NCBI GenBank assembly: GCA_016199105.1
Contig: JACQHI010000145.1
Span: 1 to 6,273 of the forward strand
Length of the DNA stretch: 6,273 nt
Source of the DNA: Lentisphaerota bacterium
GTDB lineage: Bacteria; Verrucomicrobiota; Kiritimatiellia; JAAZAB01
Reading direction: 5' to 3'
The position numbers and the translations under genes were made by a program. Position 1 is the first letter of the stretch. The number at the start of each line of letters is the position of its first letter. Under the pieces are notes generated by a model that saw only the letters and a list, made by a program, of their open reading frames with translations, had not been told where the DNA came from and ran no database searches. Shown here piece after piece: positions 1 to 5,646 of this stretch.

Positions 1-660
1 GAGGACTGCGCCCAGGCGCATCTGGCGACATACCGGGGGCGTCCGGTGGGGGGCATCGGCACGGCCGGCGGGTTCAGTTTCTATCCAGGCAAAAATCTGG
101 GCGCCTGCGGCGAGGCCGGCGCGGTGGTCACCAACGATGAGGCGCTGGACAAGCGCCTGCGGCGGCTGCGCCAGCATGGCGTGACCGACGACAAGTATCA
201 TCACTGGGAACCGGGGCATAATTACCGGATGGATGAAATCCAGGCGGCGGCGCTCAGCGTGAAGCTCCGGCATCTGGCGGCCTGGACGGCCGCGCGCCGG
301 AAGAATGCCGCCTTGTATCGTCAGGCGTTGAAAGGGATTCCGGCGGTGGTCTGTCCGGAGGAAATGGACGGCGTGGAGCATGTCTATCACTTGTTCGTCA
401 TCCAGGCGGAGAACCGCGACGGCCTGGCGAAATTCCTGGGGGAGCAGGGCATCGCCACGGGCCTGCATTATCCGACCCCGCTCCATCTCCAGCCGGCCTT
501 CGCCTCGCTCGGCCACCGGCGCGGCGATTTTCCCGCGGCGGAAAGCGCCTGCGCCCGCATCCTTTCGCTGCCCATGTTCCCGGAACTCGCCGAGCCGGAT
601 ATCGGGCGGATTGCCGGGGCGATCCGGGCGTTTTACGGGCGGAAAGGTAAAGCGCCATGA
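1..660 (+). CDS. DegT/DnrJ/EryC1/StrS family PLP-dependent sugar aminotransferase, 5'-truncated by window (WbpE-like)
   Basis: The frame is open from the first base to the TGA at 658-660, so 219 C-terminal residues are visible. Family members are usually about 360-400 residues, so roughly 150 N-terminal residues lie outside the window. The visible part opens with the EDCAQAH motif (nt 1-21), whose Asp contacts the PLP ring nitrogen in this family. The block FSFYPGKNLG follows, whose Lys (codon 91-93) is the Schiff-base lysine, then GEAGAVVTND and the NYRMDEIQAA and LHYPTPLHLQPAF segments typical of DegT enzymes. These cytosolic enzymes transfer an amino group from glutamate to a keto nucleotide-sugar. 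Its stop overlaps the next start by 4 nt (ATGA), implying translational coupling. With an oxidoreductase and an acetyltransferase next door, the inferred substrate is a 3-keto UDP-sugar uronate, as for WbpE. The family is certain; the substrate is inferred. Confidence 0.93.
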   Translation, partial: EDCAQAHLATYRGRPVGGIGTAGGFSFYPGKNLGACGEAGAVVTNDEALDKRLRRLRQHGVTDDKYHHWEPGHNYRMDEIQAAALSVKLRHLAAWTAARRKNAALYRQALKGIPAVVCPEEMDGVEHVYHLFVIQAENRDGLAKFLGEQGIATGLHYPTPLHLQPAFASLGHRRGDFPAAESACARILSLPMFPELAEPDIGRIAGAIRAFYGRKGKAP

Positions 661-1631
661 CGGAACCCGTGCATGCCGCCGTCTGCGGCCTGGGCTGGTG
701 GGGCGGAAAGATCGTACGGAACTGCGCGCAGCACAAGGGGATTGGCCGGCTGGTGGGGTGCGATCCCGACCCGGCGCGCCGCGAACAGATGGCGCGCGAA
801 TTTTTCATTCCCGTGTACGAAAATCTGGAGCAGGCGCTCCGGAAGGAAACCCTCCACGCGGCCTTCGTCATCACGCCGCCCGCGACCCATTATGAGTTGA
901 TCCGGTTCGCCCTCTCGAACGGGTTGCATGTGTCGGTCGCCAAGCCGCCGACGGTGAAAGTGTCCGAGTTGAAGCGGCTGATCCGGCTGGCGGCGCGGCG
1001 GAAGCGGGTGTTGATGACCGATGCCACGTTCTGCTACAGCCCGGCCTGCGGGCGCTTGCGGCAGGCGCTGATGGATGGCGAGGCCGGGGAAATCCGCTAC
1101 GTGGAGTCCTGCCGTTTCGGCGACAATCTGCGTGTGCAGGGGCTGGGCCGTCTTCAAAACGCCATGGCCGCCACCGGCACGAACGTGATCCGGGACCTGT
1201 TGTTTCACGATCTGGCCATTCTGAATTATCTGTTTCGCCAGGACATGCGCGTGAAGGCGGTGTCGGTCTCCCGCGCGGTGTTCGAGAATTTGTGCGACAC
1301 CGCCCACGTCCTGCTGGACATGTCCGGCGTGCCCGTGCATCTGGCGATGAGCTGGATCAAGACGGAACGGAAGCGGCAGTTGGCCCTCCACGGAACGAAG
1401 GCGATCCTGGTCTGGGACGACCTGGCGCCGGAGAAGAAACTGTGGAAGCTGGATCTGCGGGACCAGAAGGAATGGGCCTATCCGCTCGAGAAGGTGGAGC
1501 CGTTGTACAACATGGTGGATCATTTTTTGAACACAATGGCGAACGGCGGCGAAGCCGCCACAGGGCCGTCGGTCATGCTGCCGGCCATGGAAACGTTGAA
1601 AAAAGTGGAGGAGTTATCCGGTGAAAAGTGA
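657..1631 (+). CDS. Gfo/Idh/MocA family NAD(P)-dependent oxidoreductase (WbpB/WlbA-like sugar 3-dehydrogenase)
   Basis: This is a 324-residue protein, close to the length of WbpB/WlbA proteins. The N-terminal Rossmann fold shows the glycine motif GLGWWG at residues 11-16 and the acidic end of the second strand (GCDPD, 34-38). VITPPATHY (71-79) is the usual strand ahead of the catalytic region. The family's EKP motif appears as AKPPT (95-99): the catalytic Lys96 is present but the preceding Glu is Ala. The C-terminal domain has the conserved catalytic-type His in DLLFHDLAIL (180-189). Known relatives oxidise C3 of UDP-GlcNAc-uronate using NAD, giving the keto substrate for the aminotransferase. 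The ATG overlaps the upstream stop, and its 3' end overlaps the acetyltransferase start by 11 nt. Family assignment is secure. The UDP-sugar role rests on the three-gene context. Confidence 0.9.
   Translation: MTEPVHAAVCGLGWWGGKIVRNCAQHKGIGRLVGCDPDPARREQMAREFFIPVYENLEQALRKETLHAAFVITPPATHYELIRFALSNGLHVSVAKPPTVKVSELKRLIRLAARRKRVLMTDATFCYSPACGRLRQALMDGEAGEIRYVESCRFGDNLRVQGLGRLQNAMAATGTNVIRDLLFHDLAILNYLFRQDMRVKAVSVSRAVFENLCDTAHVLLDMSGVPVHLAMSWIKTERKRQLALHGTKAILVWDDLAPEKKLWKLDLRDQKEWAYPLEKVEPLYNMVDHFLNTMANGGEAATGPSVMLPAMETLKKVEELSGEK
1607..1613 (+). promoter_or_regulatory. Shine-Dalgarno GGAGGAG selecting a GTG start
   Basis: GGAGGAG lies inside the end of the oxidoreductase gene, 7 nt before GTG 1621. 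The alternative in-frame ATG at 1639 has only weak upstream purines, so the GTG is preferred even though it overlaps the upstream gene by 11 nt. Confidence 0.7.
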
Positions 1632-2226
1632 GCAACAGATGAAGAACGTATTCGTGCATCCGGCCGCCATGCTGGATACCACTCGGATCGGTTCGGGCAC
1701 GCGCATCTGGGAGCAGTCCCATGTGATGAAGGGCGCCCGGGTCGGGCGTCGCTGCAATATCTGCGCGGGCAGTTTCATCGAAAACGGGGCGGTGGTGGGC
1801 GACAACGTGGTCATCAAAAACGGCGTCTGCGTCTGGAAAGGCGTGACGATCGAGGATGGCGCGTTTATCGGGTCCGGCGCGGTGTTGACCAACGAGCGGG
1901 AACCGCGCAGCGGCTTTCCGAAGGCGCTCGCCCGGACGCGGATCTGCCAGGGGGCCACGATCGGGGCGGGCGCCGTCCTGGTGGCCCCGGTGAAAGTGGG
2001 CCGTTACGCCACGGTGGGCGCGGGGGCTGTGGTTACGCGCGATGTCCCCGATTTCACCCTGGTCTTCGGGAATCCGGCGAAGCCCCGCGGCTTCATGTGC
2101 GTCTGCGGGCGGCGCCTGAACGAACTCCCGAAAAAAACCAAAACCCGGTGCGTCTGCGGCGCGCGGGTTGCGTTCCAGAAAGGGAAAGTCAAGGTCCTCG
2201 CGGCGCCGCGCAGTTGTCCGCATTAG
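1621..2226 (+). CDS. Left-handed beta-helix (hexapeptide) N-acetyltransferase, WbpD-like
   Basis: This is a 201-residue protein starting at GTG 1621 behind a strong Shine-Dalgarno; ATG 1639 would give 195 residues. From about residue 10 to 145 it is built of hexapeptide repeats (IGSGTRIW, VGRRCNI, IENGAVVGDNVVI, IGSGAVL, IGAGAVL, VGAGAVVTRDVP), which fold as a left-handed beta-helix and act as trimers using acetyl-CoA. The loop VLTNEREPRS (88-97) resembles the VFTNxxNPRS stretch of WbpD. FGNPAKPRGFMC ends the helix. The tail carries two CxCG pairs (Cys160/162 and Cys177/179) that could bind zinc. In the WbpD pathway the enzyme N-acetylates the newly installed 3-amino group. As the third gene of the tightly overlapping set, it matches that role. 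Acyltransferase function is clear; the exact substrate is inferred. Confidence 0.9.
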   Translation: MKSEQQMKNVFVHPAAMLDTTRIGSGTRIWEQSHVMKGARVGRRCNICAGSFIENGAVVGDNVVIKNGVCVWKGVTIEDGAFIGSGAVLTNEREPRSGFPKALARTRICQGATIGAGAVLVAPVKVGRYATVGAGAVVTRDVPDFTLVFGNPAKPRGFMCVCGRRLNELPKKTKTRCVCGARVAFQKGKVKVLAAPRSCPH

Positions 2227-2232
2227 CCGGAA

Positions 2233-2287
2233 ACAGCAGGCTCGTTCCGCCGTCGCTAGAGATATGGCGGACAAGAGCGCCTGCTGT
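2233..2287. repeat. Imperfect inverted repeat between the acetyltransferase and GH2 genes
   Basis: The outer arms ACAGCAGGC (2233-2241) and GCCTGCTGT (2279-2287) are a perfect 9-bp match. The inner arms TCCGCC (2246-2251) and GGCGGA (2266-2271) add 6 bp, with a 4/7-nt internal loop between the arm pairs and a 14-nt apical loop. It starts 7 nt after the acetyltransferase stop. No U-run follows directly (TTTT only at 2308-2311), so a classical intrinsic terminator is not supported. It may serve as a 3' mRNA stabiliser or be a decayed mobile repeat. Confidence 0.5.
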
Positions 2288-2317
2288 ACCCGGTGAAGAT
2301 GGGGCGATTTTACAGTA

Positions 2318-2340
2318 CAGCGGGGACTGCGGACCCGCTG
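2318..2340. repeat. GC-rich inverted repeat (7-bp stem) upstream of the GH2 gene
   Basis: CAGCGGG (2318-2324) and CCCGCTG (2334-2340) are perfectly complementary around a 9-nt loop. A T-run precedes the stem but none follows on the + strand, so a + strand terminator is not supported. Read on the minus strand, the hairpin is followed by CTGTACTGTAAAAT, which has no clean U-run either. The function is unknown. Confidence 0.4.
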
Positions 2341-2342
2341 GC

Positions 2343-2356
2343 ATTCAACATTGAAT
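2343..2356. promoter_or_regulatory. Short AT-rich dyad, candidate operator
   Basis: ATTCAA and TTGAAT flank a central CA, giving a perfect 14-bp dyad 26 nt ahead of the GH2 start codon. Size and position suit a regulator binding site. Short dyads occur by chance and no regulator gene is in the window, so this is only a candidate. Confidence 0.25.
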
Positions 2357-2382
2357 AGACCTGCAATAAGGCAAGCATACAC

Positions 2383-4752
2383 ATGAACAACACAATGGGC
2401 CGCCGCGATCGCCGGTTGATGGACGCGAACTGGAAGTTTCACCTGGAAGAGGCGAAGAAAACGGATCAGGACGGTGTCCTCGACACCTATGCCACCGTCA
2501 AGGCTGTTGCTGCCACGGGCCCGGCGAGTCCCGCCGGCAGCGACCGGGACTGGCGCATGGTGAATCTGCCGCACGACTGGGTGGTGGAAGGCGCCTTCGA
2601 TCCGAACGCGGACATGTCGCACGGCTACCTGCCCGCCGGCCTGGGCTGGTACCGGCGCTGGTTTCATGTCCCGAAGGAGACTCTGGGGAAACGCACGGTC
2701 GTCGAATTTGACGGCGTCTTCCGCAACTGCGATGTGTGGGCGAACGGCCACCACATGGGCCGGCATTTGAGCGGCTATACGGGCTTCCGCTTCGAGCTCA
2801 CGGATGTCTTGAATTACGGCGGAAACAACCTGCTGACCGTCCGGGTGGATGCCCGCGAGTTCGAGGGATGGTGGTATGAAGGCGCAGGCATCTACCGGCA
2901 TGTCTGGTTGACCACGATGGACCCCCTGCATATCGCGCCCTGGGGTGTATTCGTGTCGTCCACGGTGAAGGCCGGCCGCGGCGGCTCGACCGCCGCGGTG
3001 AAGATTCAGACCGAGTTGAAAAACACACACGAGCATGACGTGGCCTGTCGGCTGGTTTCCACCCTGCTGGATACGGAAGGCCGCGAAAAGGCGTCGGCCT
3101 CCGTCCAGGCCGTCGTTCCGGCCGACGGCGGGCATGTCTGCGTTCAGACGATCCCGCTCCGGAACCCCGCGCTCTGGTCCCTCGAGAACCCGGCGCTGTA
3201 CCGGGTGGTCTCGCGGGTGGAGGTAGAGGGCGAGACAGTGGATGGCCAGTCCACCCCGTTCGGCATCCGGACGATCCGGTTCGATGCGGACAAGGGTTTC
3301 TTCCTGAACGGCCGGCCGGTGAAAATCCAGGGATGTTGCAATCACCAGGACCATGGCGGCCTGGGCGTGGCGTTGCCGGACCGGGTCCAGGAGTATCGCA
3401 TCGAACGCCTGAAGGCGATGGGCTGCAACGCCTATCGGTGCGCGCACAATCCGCCGGCGCCCGAGCTTCTCGACGCCTGCGACCGGCTGGGCATGCTGGT
3501 GATGGACGAGAACCGCAAACTGAACAGCTCGCCGGAAGGGCTGGTCAACATGGAAAGCATGGTCCGCCGCGACCGCAACCATCCGTCGGTGATCCTGTGG
3601 TCGCTTGAAAACGAGGAATATGCCATGCAAGCGTCGGAGGTCGGCGTGCGCATTGCCCGTTCCCTGAAGCGGCTGGTCCGCCGGTTGGATCCGACGCGCC
3701 CTGTCACGGCCGCCATGAACAACAAGGACGCCTGGGGCAACGCCTATTCCAAGGTGCTGGATGTGCAGGGCTGCAACTACTTTCCCCAGACCTACGATGA
3801 CTATCGCCGGAAGGCCCCGCGCCAGCCGGTGGTGGCCTCGGAAACGTCCAGCACGCTCAGCACGCGCGGCATTTACCGCAACGATCCCATCGCCGGCTAC
3901 GTGAGTGCTTACGATCTCAATGCGCCGAACTGGGGCGCCACGGCGGAAAAAGCCTGGCGCAGCGTGGCGGAACGGCCGTACATGTCCGGGCTCTTCGTCT
4001 GGACGGGCTTCGACTATCGCGGCGAGCCGACACCGTATTACTGGCCGTGCATCAGTTCGCACTTCGGCATCCTCGACATGTGCGGCTTCCCGAAGGACAA
4101 TTTCTATTATTACCGGGCGTGGTGGCAAAAAGAGCCGGTCCTGCATATCCTGCCGCACTGGACGTGGCCGGGGTTGGAAGGTCGGGAACTCGACGTGTGG
4201 TGCCACAGCAATTGCGAAGAGGTGGAACTCTTCCTGAACGACCGGAGCCTGGGCCGGCAGCCGGTGCCGCGCAACGGGCATGTGGAATGGAAAGTGGCGT
4301 ATGCGCCTGGCGCCCTGCGCGCGCGGGGATTCACGAAGGGCGTCGAGACGGCCGTGGCGTTGGCGGAAACCGCCGGCGACCCGGCCGTGATCCGGTTGGC
4401 GGCGGACCGCCAGGCGATCCGCGGCGATGGCGAGGATGTCGTCATGGTGGCCGCGTCGGTCCTGGATGCCGCCGGACGGCTGGTGCCGTGGGCCGCGTCT
4501 TTGATCGGGTTCGAGGTCAACGAAGCGGGCCATGTGCTGGGGGTTTGCAACGGGAATCCCAGCAGTCATGAGCCCGACAAGGCGTCCCAGCGGAAGGCCT
4601 TTAACGGGCTGTGCATGGCGATCGTGCAGGAGCGGGACAATCCCGGCACGCTGATCGTTCGGGCGGAATCGCCCGGCCTGCGGACGGGCGTCGTTCCCGT
4701 GACGGTCCAGCCCGCTGCCCCGAGGCCGTTTGTGCCTGTTGTTACATTTTAA
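2383..4752 (+). CDS. Glycoside hydrolase family 2 enzyme, beta-galactosidase-like, with DUF4982 domain
   Basis: This 789-residue enzyme shows the full GH2 order. A jelly-roll sugar-binding domain (about 10-190) contains NLPHDWVVEG (PHDW at 63-66), GWYRRWF and FDGVFRNCDVWANG. An immunoglobulin-like domain (about 195-300) follows. The TIM barrel starts near FGIRTIRFDADKGFFLNGRPVK. WSLENEE carries the predicted acid/base Glu411 and VASETSS the predicted nucleophile Glu487. A DUF4982 domain (about 585-650: HILPHWTWPG, VELFLNDRSLG) and a C-terminal Ig-like domain (about 665-785) complete it. GH2 enzymes of this layout cleave terminal beta-linked sugars, most often galactose; the substrate is not provable here. 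No signal peptide is visible, so it is probably cytosolic or exported atypically. The start ATG has a weak upstream TAAGG 11 nt away; ATG 2395 is an alternative. The 156-bp gap upstream suggests its own transcription unit. Its stop is 1 nt before the first REP-like repeat. Confidence 0.93.
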   Translation: MNNTMGRRDRRLMDANWKFHLEEAKKTDQDGVLDTYATVKAVAATGPASPAGSDRDWRMVNLPHDWVVEGAFDPNADMSHGYLPAGLGWYRRWFHVPKETLGKRTVVEFDGVFRNCDVWANGHHMGRHLSGYTGFRFELTDVLNYGGNNLLTVRVDAREFEGWWYEGAGIYRHVWLTTMDPLHIAPWGVFVSSTVKAGRGGSTAAVKIQTELKNTHEHDVACRLVSTLLDTEGREKASASVQAVVPADGGHVCVQTIPLRNPALWSLENPALYRVVSRVEVEGETVDGQSTPFGIRTIRFDADKGFFLNGRPVKIQGCCNHQDHGGLGVALPDRVQEYRIERLKAMGCNAYRCAHNPPAPELLDACDRLGMLVMDENRKLNSSPEGLVNMESMVRRDRNHPSVILWSLENEEYAMQASEVGVRIARSLKRLVRRLDPTRPVTAAMNNKDAWGNAYSKVLDVQGCNYFPQTYDDYRRKAPRQPVVASETSSTLSTRGIYRNDPIAGYVSAYDLNAPNWGATAEKAWRSVAERPYMSGLFVWTGFDYRGEPTPYYWPCISSHFGILDMCGFPKDNFYYYRAWWQKEPVLHILPHWTWPGLEGRELDVWCHSNCEEVELFLNDRSLGRQPVPRNGHVEWKVAYAPGALRARGFTKGVETAVALAETAGDPAVIRLAADRQAIRGDGEDVVMVAASVLDAAGRLVPWAASLIGFEVNEAGHVLGVCNGNPSSHEPDKASQRKAFNGLCMAIVQERDNPGTLIVRAESPGLRTGVVPVTVQPAAPRPFVPVVTF

Positions 4753-4753
4753 T

Positions 4754-4779
4754 GTAGGTCAGGCATTCCTGCCTGACCC
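4754..4779 (+). repeat. REP-like hairpin R1
   Basis: GTAG foot, stem GTCAGGCA (4758-4765), loop TTCC, stem TGCCTGAC (4770-4777), then CC. A further G-C pair extends the stem to 9 bp (4757-4765 with 4770-4778). It sits 1 nt after the GH2 stop, so it may also protect or shape the 3' end of that transcript. Confidence 0.85.
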
Positions 4780-4787
4780 GATAAGAT

Positions 4788-4813
4788 AAGTCAGCCAAGA
4801 ATGGCTGACATAC
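4788..4813 (-). repeat. REP-like hairpin R2, inverted copy
   Basis: Read on the minus strand: GTAT foot, stem GTCAGCCA, loop TTCT, stem TGGCTGAC, then TT. On the + strand the stems are 4790-4797 and 4802-4809. Relative to R1 the stem has GCC/GGC in place of GGC/GCC, a paired change. R2 with R1 forms a convergent unit separated by 8 nt. Confidence 0.85.
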
Positions 4814-4821
4814 TCGGAAAA

Positions 4822-4846
4822 GTAGGTCAGGCATTCTTGCCTGACC
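4822..4846 (+). repeat. REP-like hairpin R3, directly upstream of the transposase start
   Basis: GTAG foot, 9-bp stem 4825-4833 with 4838-4846, loop TTCT. The 3' arm ends 6 nt before the transposase ATG, so the hairpin covers the position where a Shine-Dalgarno would be expected. Confidence 0.85.
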
Positions 4847-4852
4847 AAAGGC

Positions 4853-5494
4853 ATGGACACACCCAACACAATCGGTTTCCGGCGGCGTCATTTGCCGCAC
4901 TGGACGGTGGCGGATCGGACGTACTTCGTTACGATCCGCCTGAAAGGCTCCATCCCCGCCGTTGTTGCGCAACAACTTCAAAAAGAGCATGATGAGTTTC
5001 TGGCATCGAATCCCGATCAAGACGCCTGGAATGATTTTCAGCGCGCGCGTTTCCTTAAGATCGAAGCTGTTCTTGACGCCGGTGCGTCAGGACCGAAGTT
5101 CCTGAATATCGCACCTGTGGCGAATGTGGTGGCGAAGGCGTTTGACTGGTTGGAGCAGAAGAAGGGCTGGCTCGTGCACGCCCGCACCGTCATGCCAAAC
5201 CACGTCCACGTTCTGCTGCGGAATCGGGACGGGCAAAATCATCGTCTGAATGCGCATCTCGGTGTTTTCAAGGGGTGGACGGCACGGGAAGCGAATAAAA
5301 TCCTCGAACGGCAAGGGCATTTTTGGATGGACGAGAATTTCGACCATTGGTGTCGAAGTGACGAAAAGATACGGGCAGCCGTCGAGTATATCCGACAGAA
5401 TCCGGTGAAGGCGGGATTGGTGTCGAGTCCTGAAGACTGGCCTTGGACAGTAGTAGGTCGGCCATTCCTGGCCGACCCAACGGCAGACAAGTAG
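4853..5494 (+). CDS. REP-associated tyrosine transposase (RAYT), IS200/Y1 HUH family
   Basis: This is a 213-residue protein, within the usual size for RAYTs. The N-terminus RRRHLPHWTVADRTYFVTIRL (10-30) holds the first beta-strand of the Y1 domain. The HUH metal motif is VMPNHVHVLL (His117, His119), and the predicted catalytic tyrosine is Tyr179 in VEYIRQNPVKAGLV. GHFWMDENFDHWCRSDEK and SPEDWPWT are also hallmark RAYT segments. Such enzymes nick and rejoin single-stranded DNA at REP hairpins through a 5'-phosphotyrosine and are thought to spread REP sequences. All catalytic residues are intact, so it is plausibly active. The start is the first ATG after an in-frame TAG inside R3. Only AAAGG lies next to it, too close for a good Shine-Dalgarno, suggesting low expression. 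Residues 201-209 are encoded by repeat R4 and the stop lies in R5, so the original C-terminus near residue 200 has been extended into the repeats. Confidence 0.92.
   Translation: MDTPNTIGFRRRHLPHWTVADRTYFVTIRLKGSIPAVVAQQLQKEHDEFLASNPDQDAWNDFQRARFLKIEAVLDAGASGPKFLNIAPVANVVAKAFDWLEQKKGWLVHARTVMPNHVHVLLRNRDGQNHRLNAHLGVFKGWTAREANKILERQGHFWMDENFDHWCRSDEKIRAAVEYIRQNPVKAGLVSSPEDWPWTVVGRPFLADPTADK
5453..5478 (+). repeat. REP-like hairpin R4, overlaps the 3' end of the transposase gene
   Basis: GTAG foot, 9-bp stem 5456-5464 with 5469-5477, loop TTCC, then C. The stem is GTCGGCCA with TGGCCGAC, differing from R1 at two stem positions with matching changes on the other arm. It is read as residues VGRPFLADP of the transposase. 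Confidence 0.85.
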
Positions 5495-5516
5495 GTCAGG
5501 CATTCTTGCCTGACCC
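5491..5516 (+). repeat. REP-like hairpin R5, contains the transposase stop codon
   Basis: GTAG foot, 9-bp stem 5494-5502 with 5507-5515, loop TTCT, then C. It is identical to R3 across the 25 nt of R3. The TAG of its foot (5492-5494) is the stop codon of the transposase. Confidence 0.85.
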
Positions 5517-5527
5517 GTAACGAGGTG

Positions 5528-5553
5528 AAGTCAGCCAAGAATGGCTGACATAC
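5528..5553 (-). repeat. REP-like hairpin R6, inverted copy
   Basis: This copy is identical to R2 over 27 nt (5528-5554 versus 4788-4814). The stems are 5530-5537 and 5542-5549 with loop AGAA on the + strand. With R5 it forms a convergent unit with an 11-nt spacer, mirroring R1-R2 on the other side of the transposase. Confidence 0.85.
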
Positions 5554-5635
5554 TTGAGCGGAACCCCGCCGAAACAATCTTGCGAGTCATTCCGTGGCGT
5601 TGTACGCTCTTACCTCAATAAAAGACGCGCGTTGG

Positions 5636-5640
5636 AAGGA
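5636..5640 (+). promoter_or_regulatory. Shine-Dalgarno AAGGA of ispF
   Basis: AAGGA within GGAAGGA lies 6 nt before ATG 5647 and fixes the ispF start. The frame stays open upstream to a TTG at 5554, but that stretch overlaps the end of the R6 region and matches nothing expected at an IspF N-terminus. Confidence 0.75.
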
Positions 5641-5646
5641 TTCTTT

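Larger units (their letters stand above)
4754..5553. mobile_element. REP/RAYT element: six palindromic repeats flanking a Y1 transposase
   Basis: The block begins 1 nt after the GH2 stop codon and ends 93 nt before the ispF start. Order is repeat (+), repeat (-), repeat (+), transposase, repeat (+), repeat (+), repeat (-). All six repeats share one plan: a GTAG or GTAT foot, an 8-bp stem, a TTCT or TTCC loop, and a pyrimidine pair after the stem. The outermost pair on each side has the same convergent layout, resembling the mosaic (BIME) arrangement of REP sequences. Known RAYTs recognise REP hairpins with a GTAG-type foot, so the repeats are the expected substrate of the encoded transposase. 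The coding part is less GC-rich than the flanking genes, consistent with acquisition. Exact element boundaries are inferred. Confidence 0.8.

Noticed and set aside
633..1523. A 296-codon minus-strand frame opposite the oxidoreductase gene
   Set aside because: It is compositionally biased (His, Gln, Arg, Pro), lacks family motifs, and the + strand gene in the same place is unambiguous.
1573..4569. A 998-codon open frame on the minus strand, antisense to three genes and the intergenic region
   Set aside because: It is Arg/His/Pro/Ala-rich low-complexity translation with no recognisable motif, and runs opposite two well-supported genes. In GC-rich DNA, antisense frames stay open because stop codons are rare, so this is a shadow.
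4754..5553. The repeat cluster as a CRISPR array
   Set aside because: The repeats occur in both orientations with irregular spacing, are each a complete hairpin, and flank a transposase rather than cas genes.
5558..5569. A small GCGG/CCGC hairpin before ispF as a terminator
   Set aside because: It has only a 4-bp stem and no following U-run.
5554..5646. An upstream extension of ispF from TTG 5554
   Set aside because: The added 31 residues overlap the end of the repeat region and do not look like IspF. ATG 5647 has a good Shine-Dalgarno and gives the standard N-terminus.
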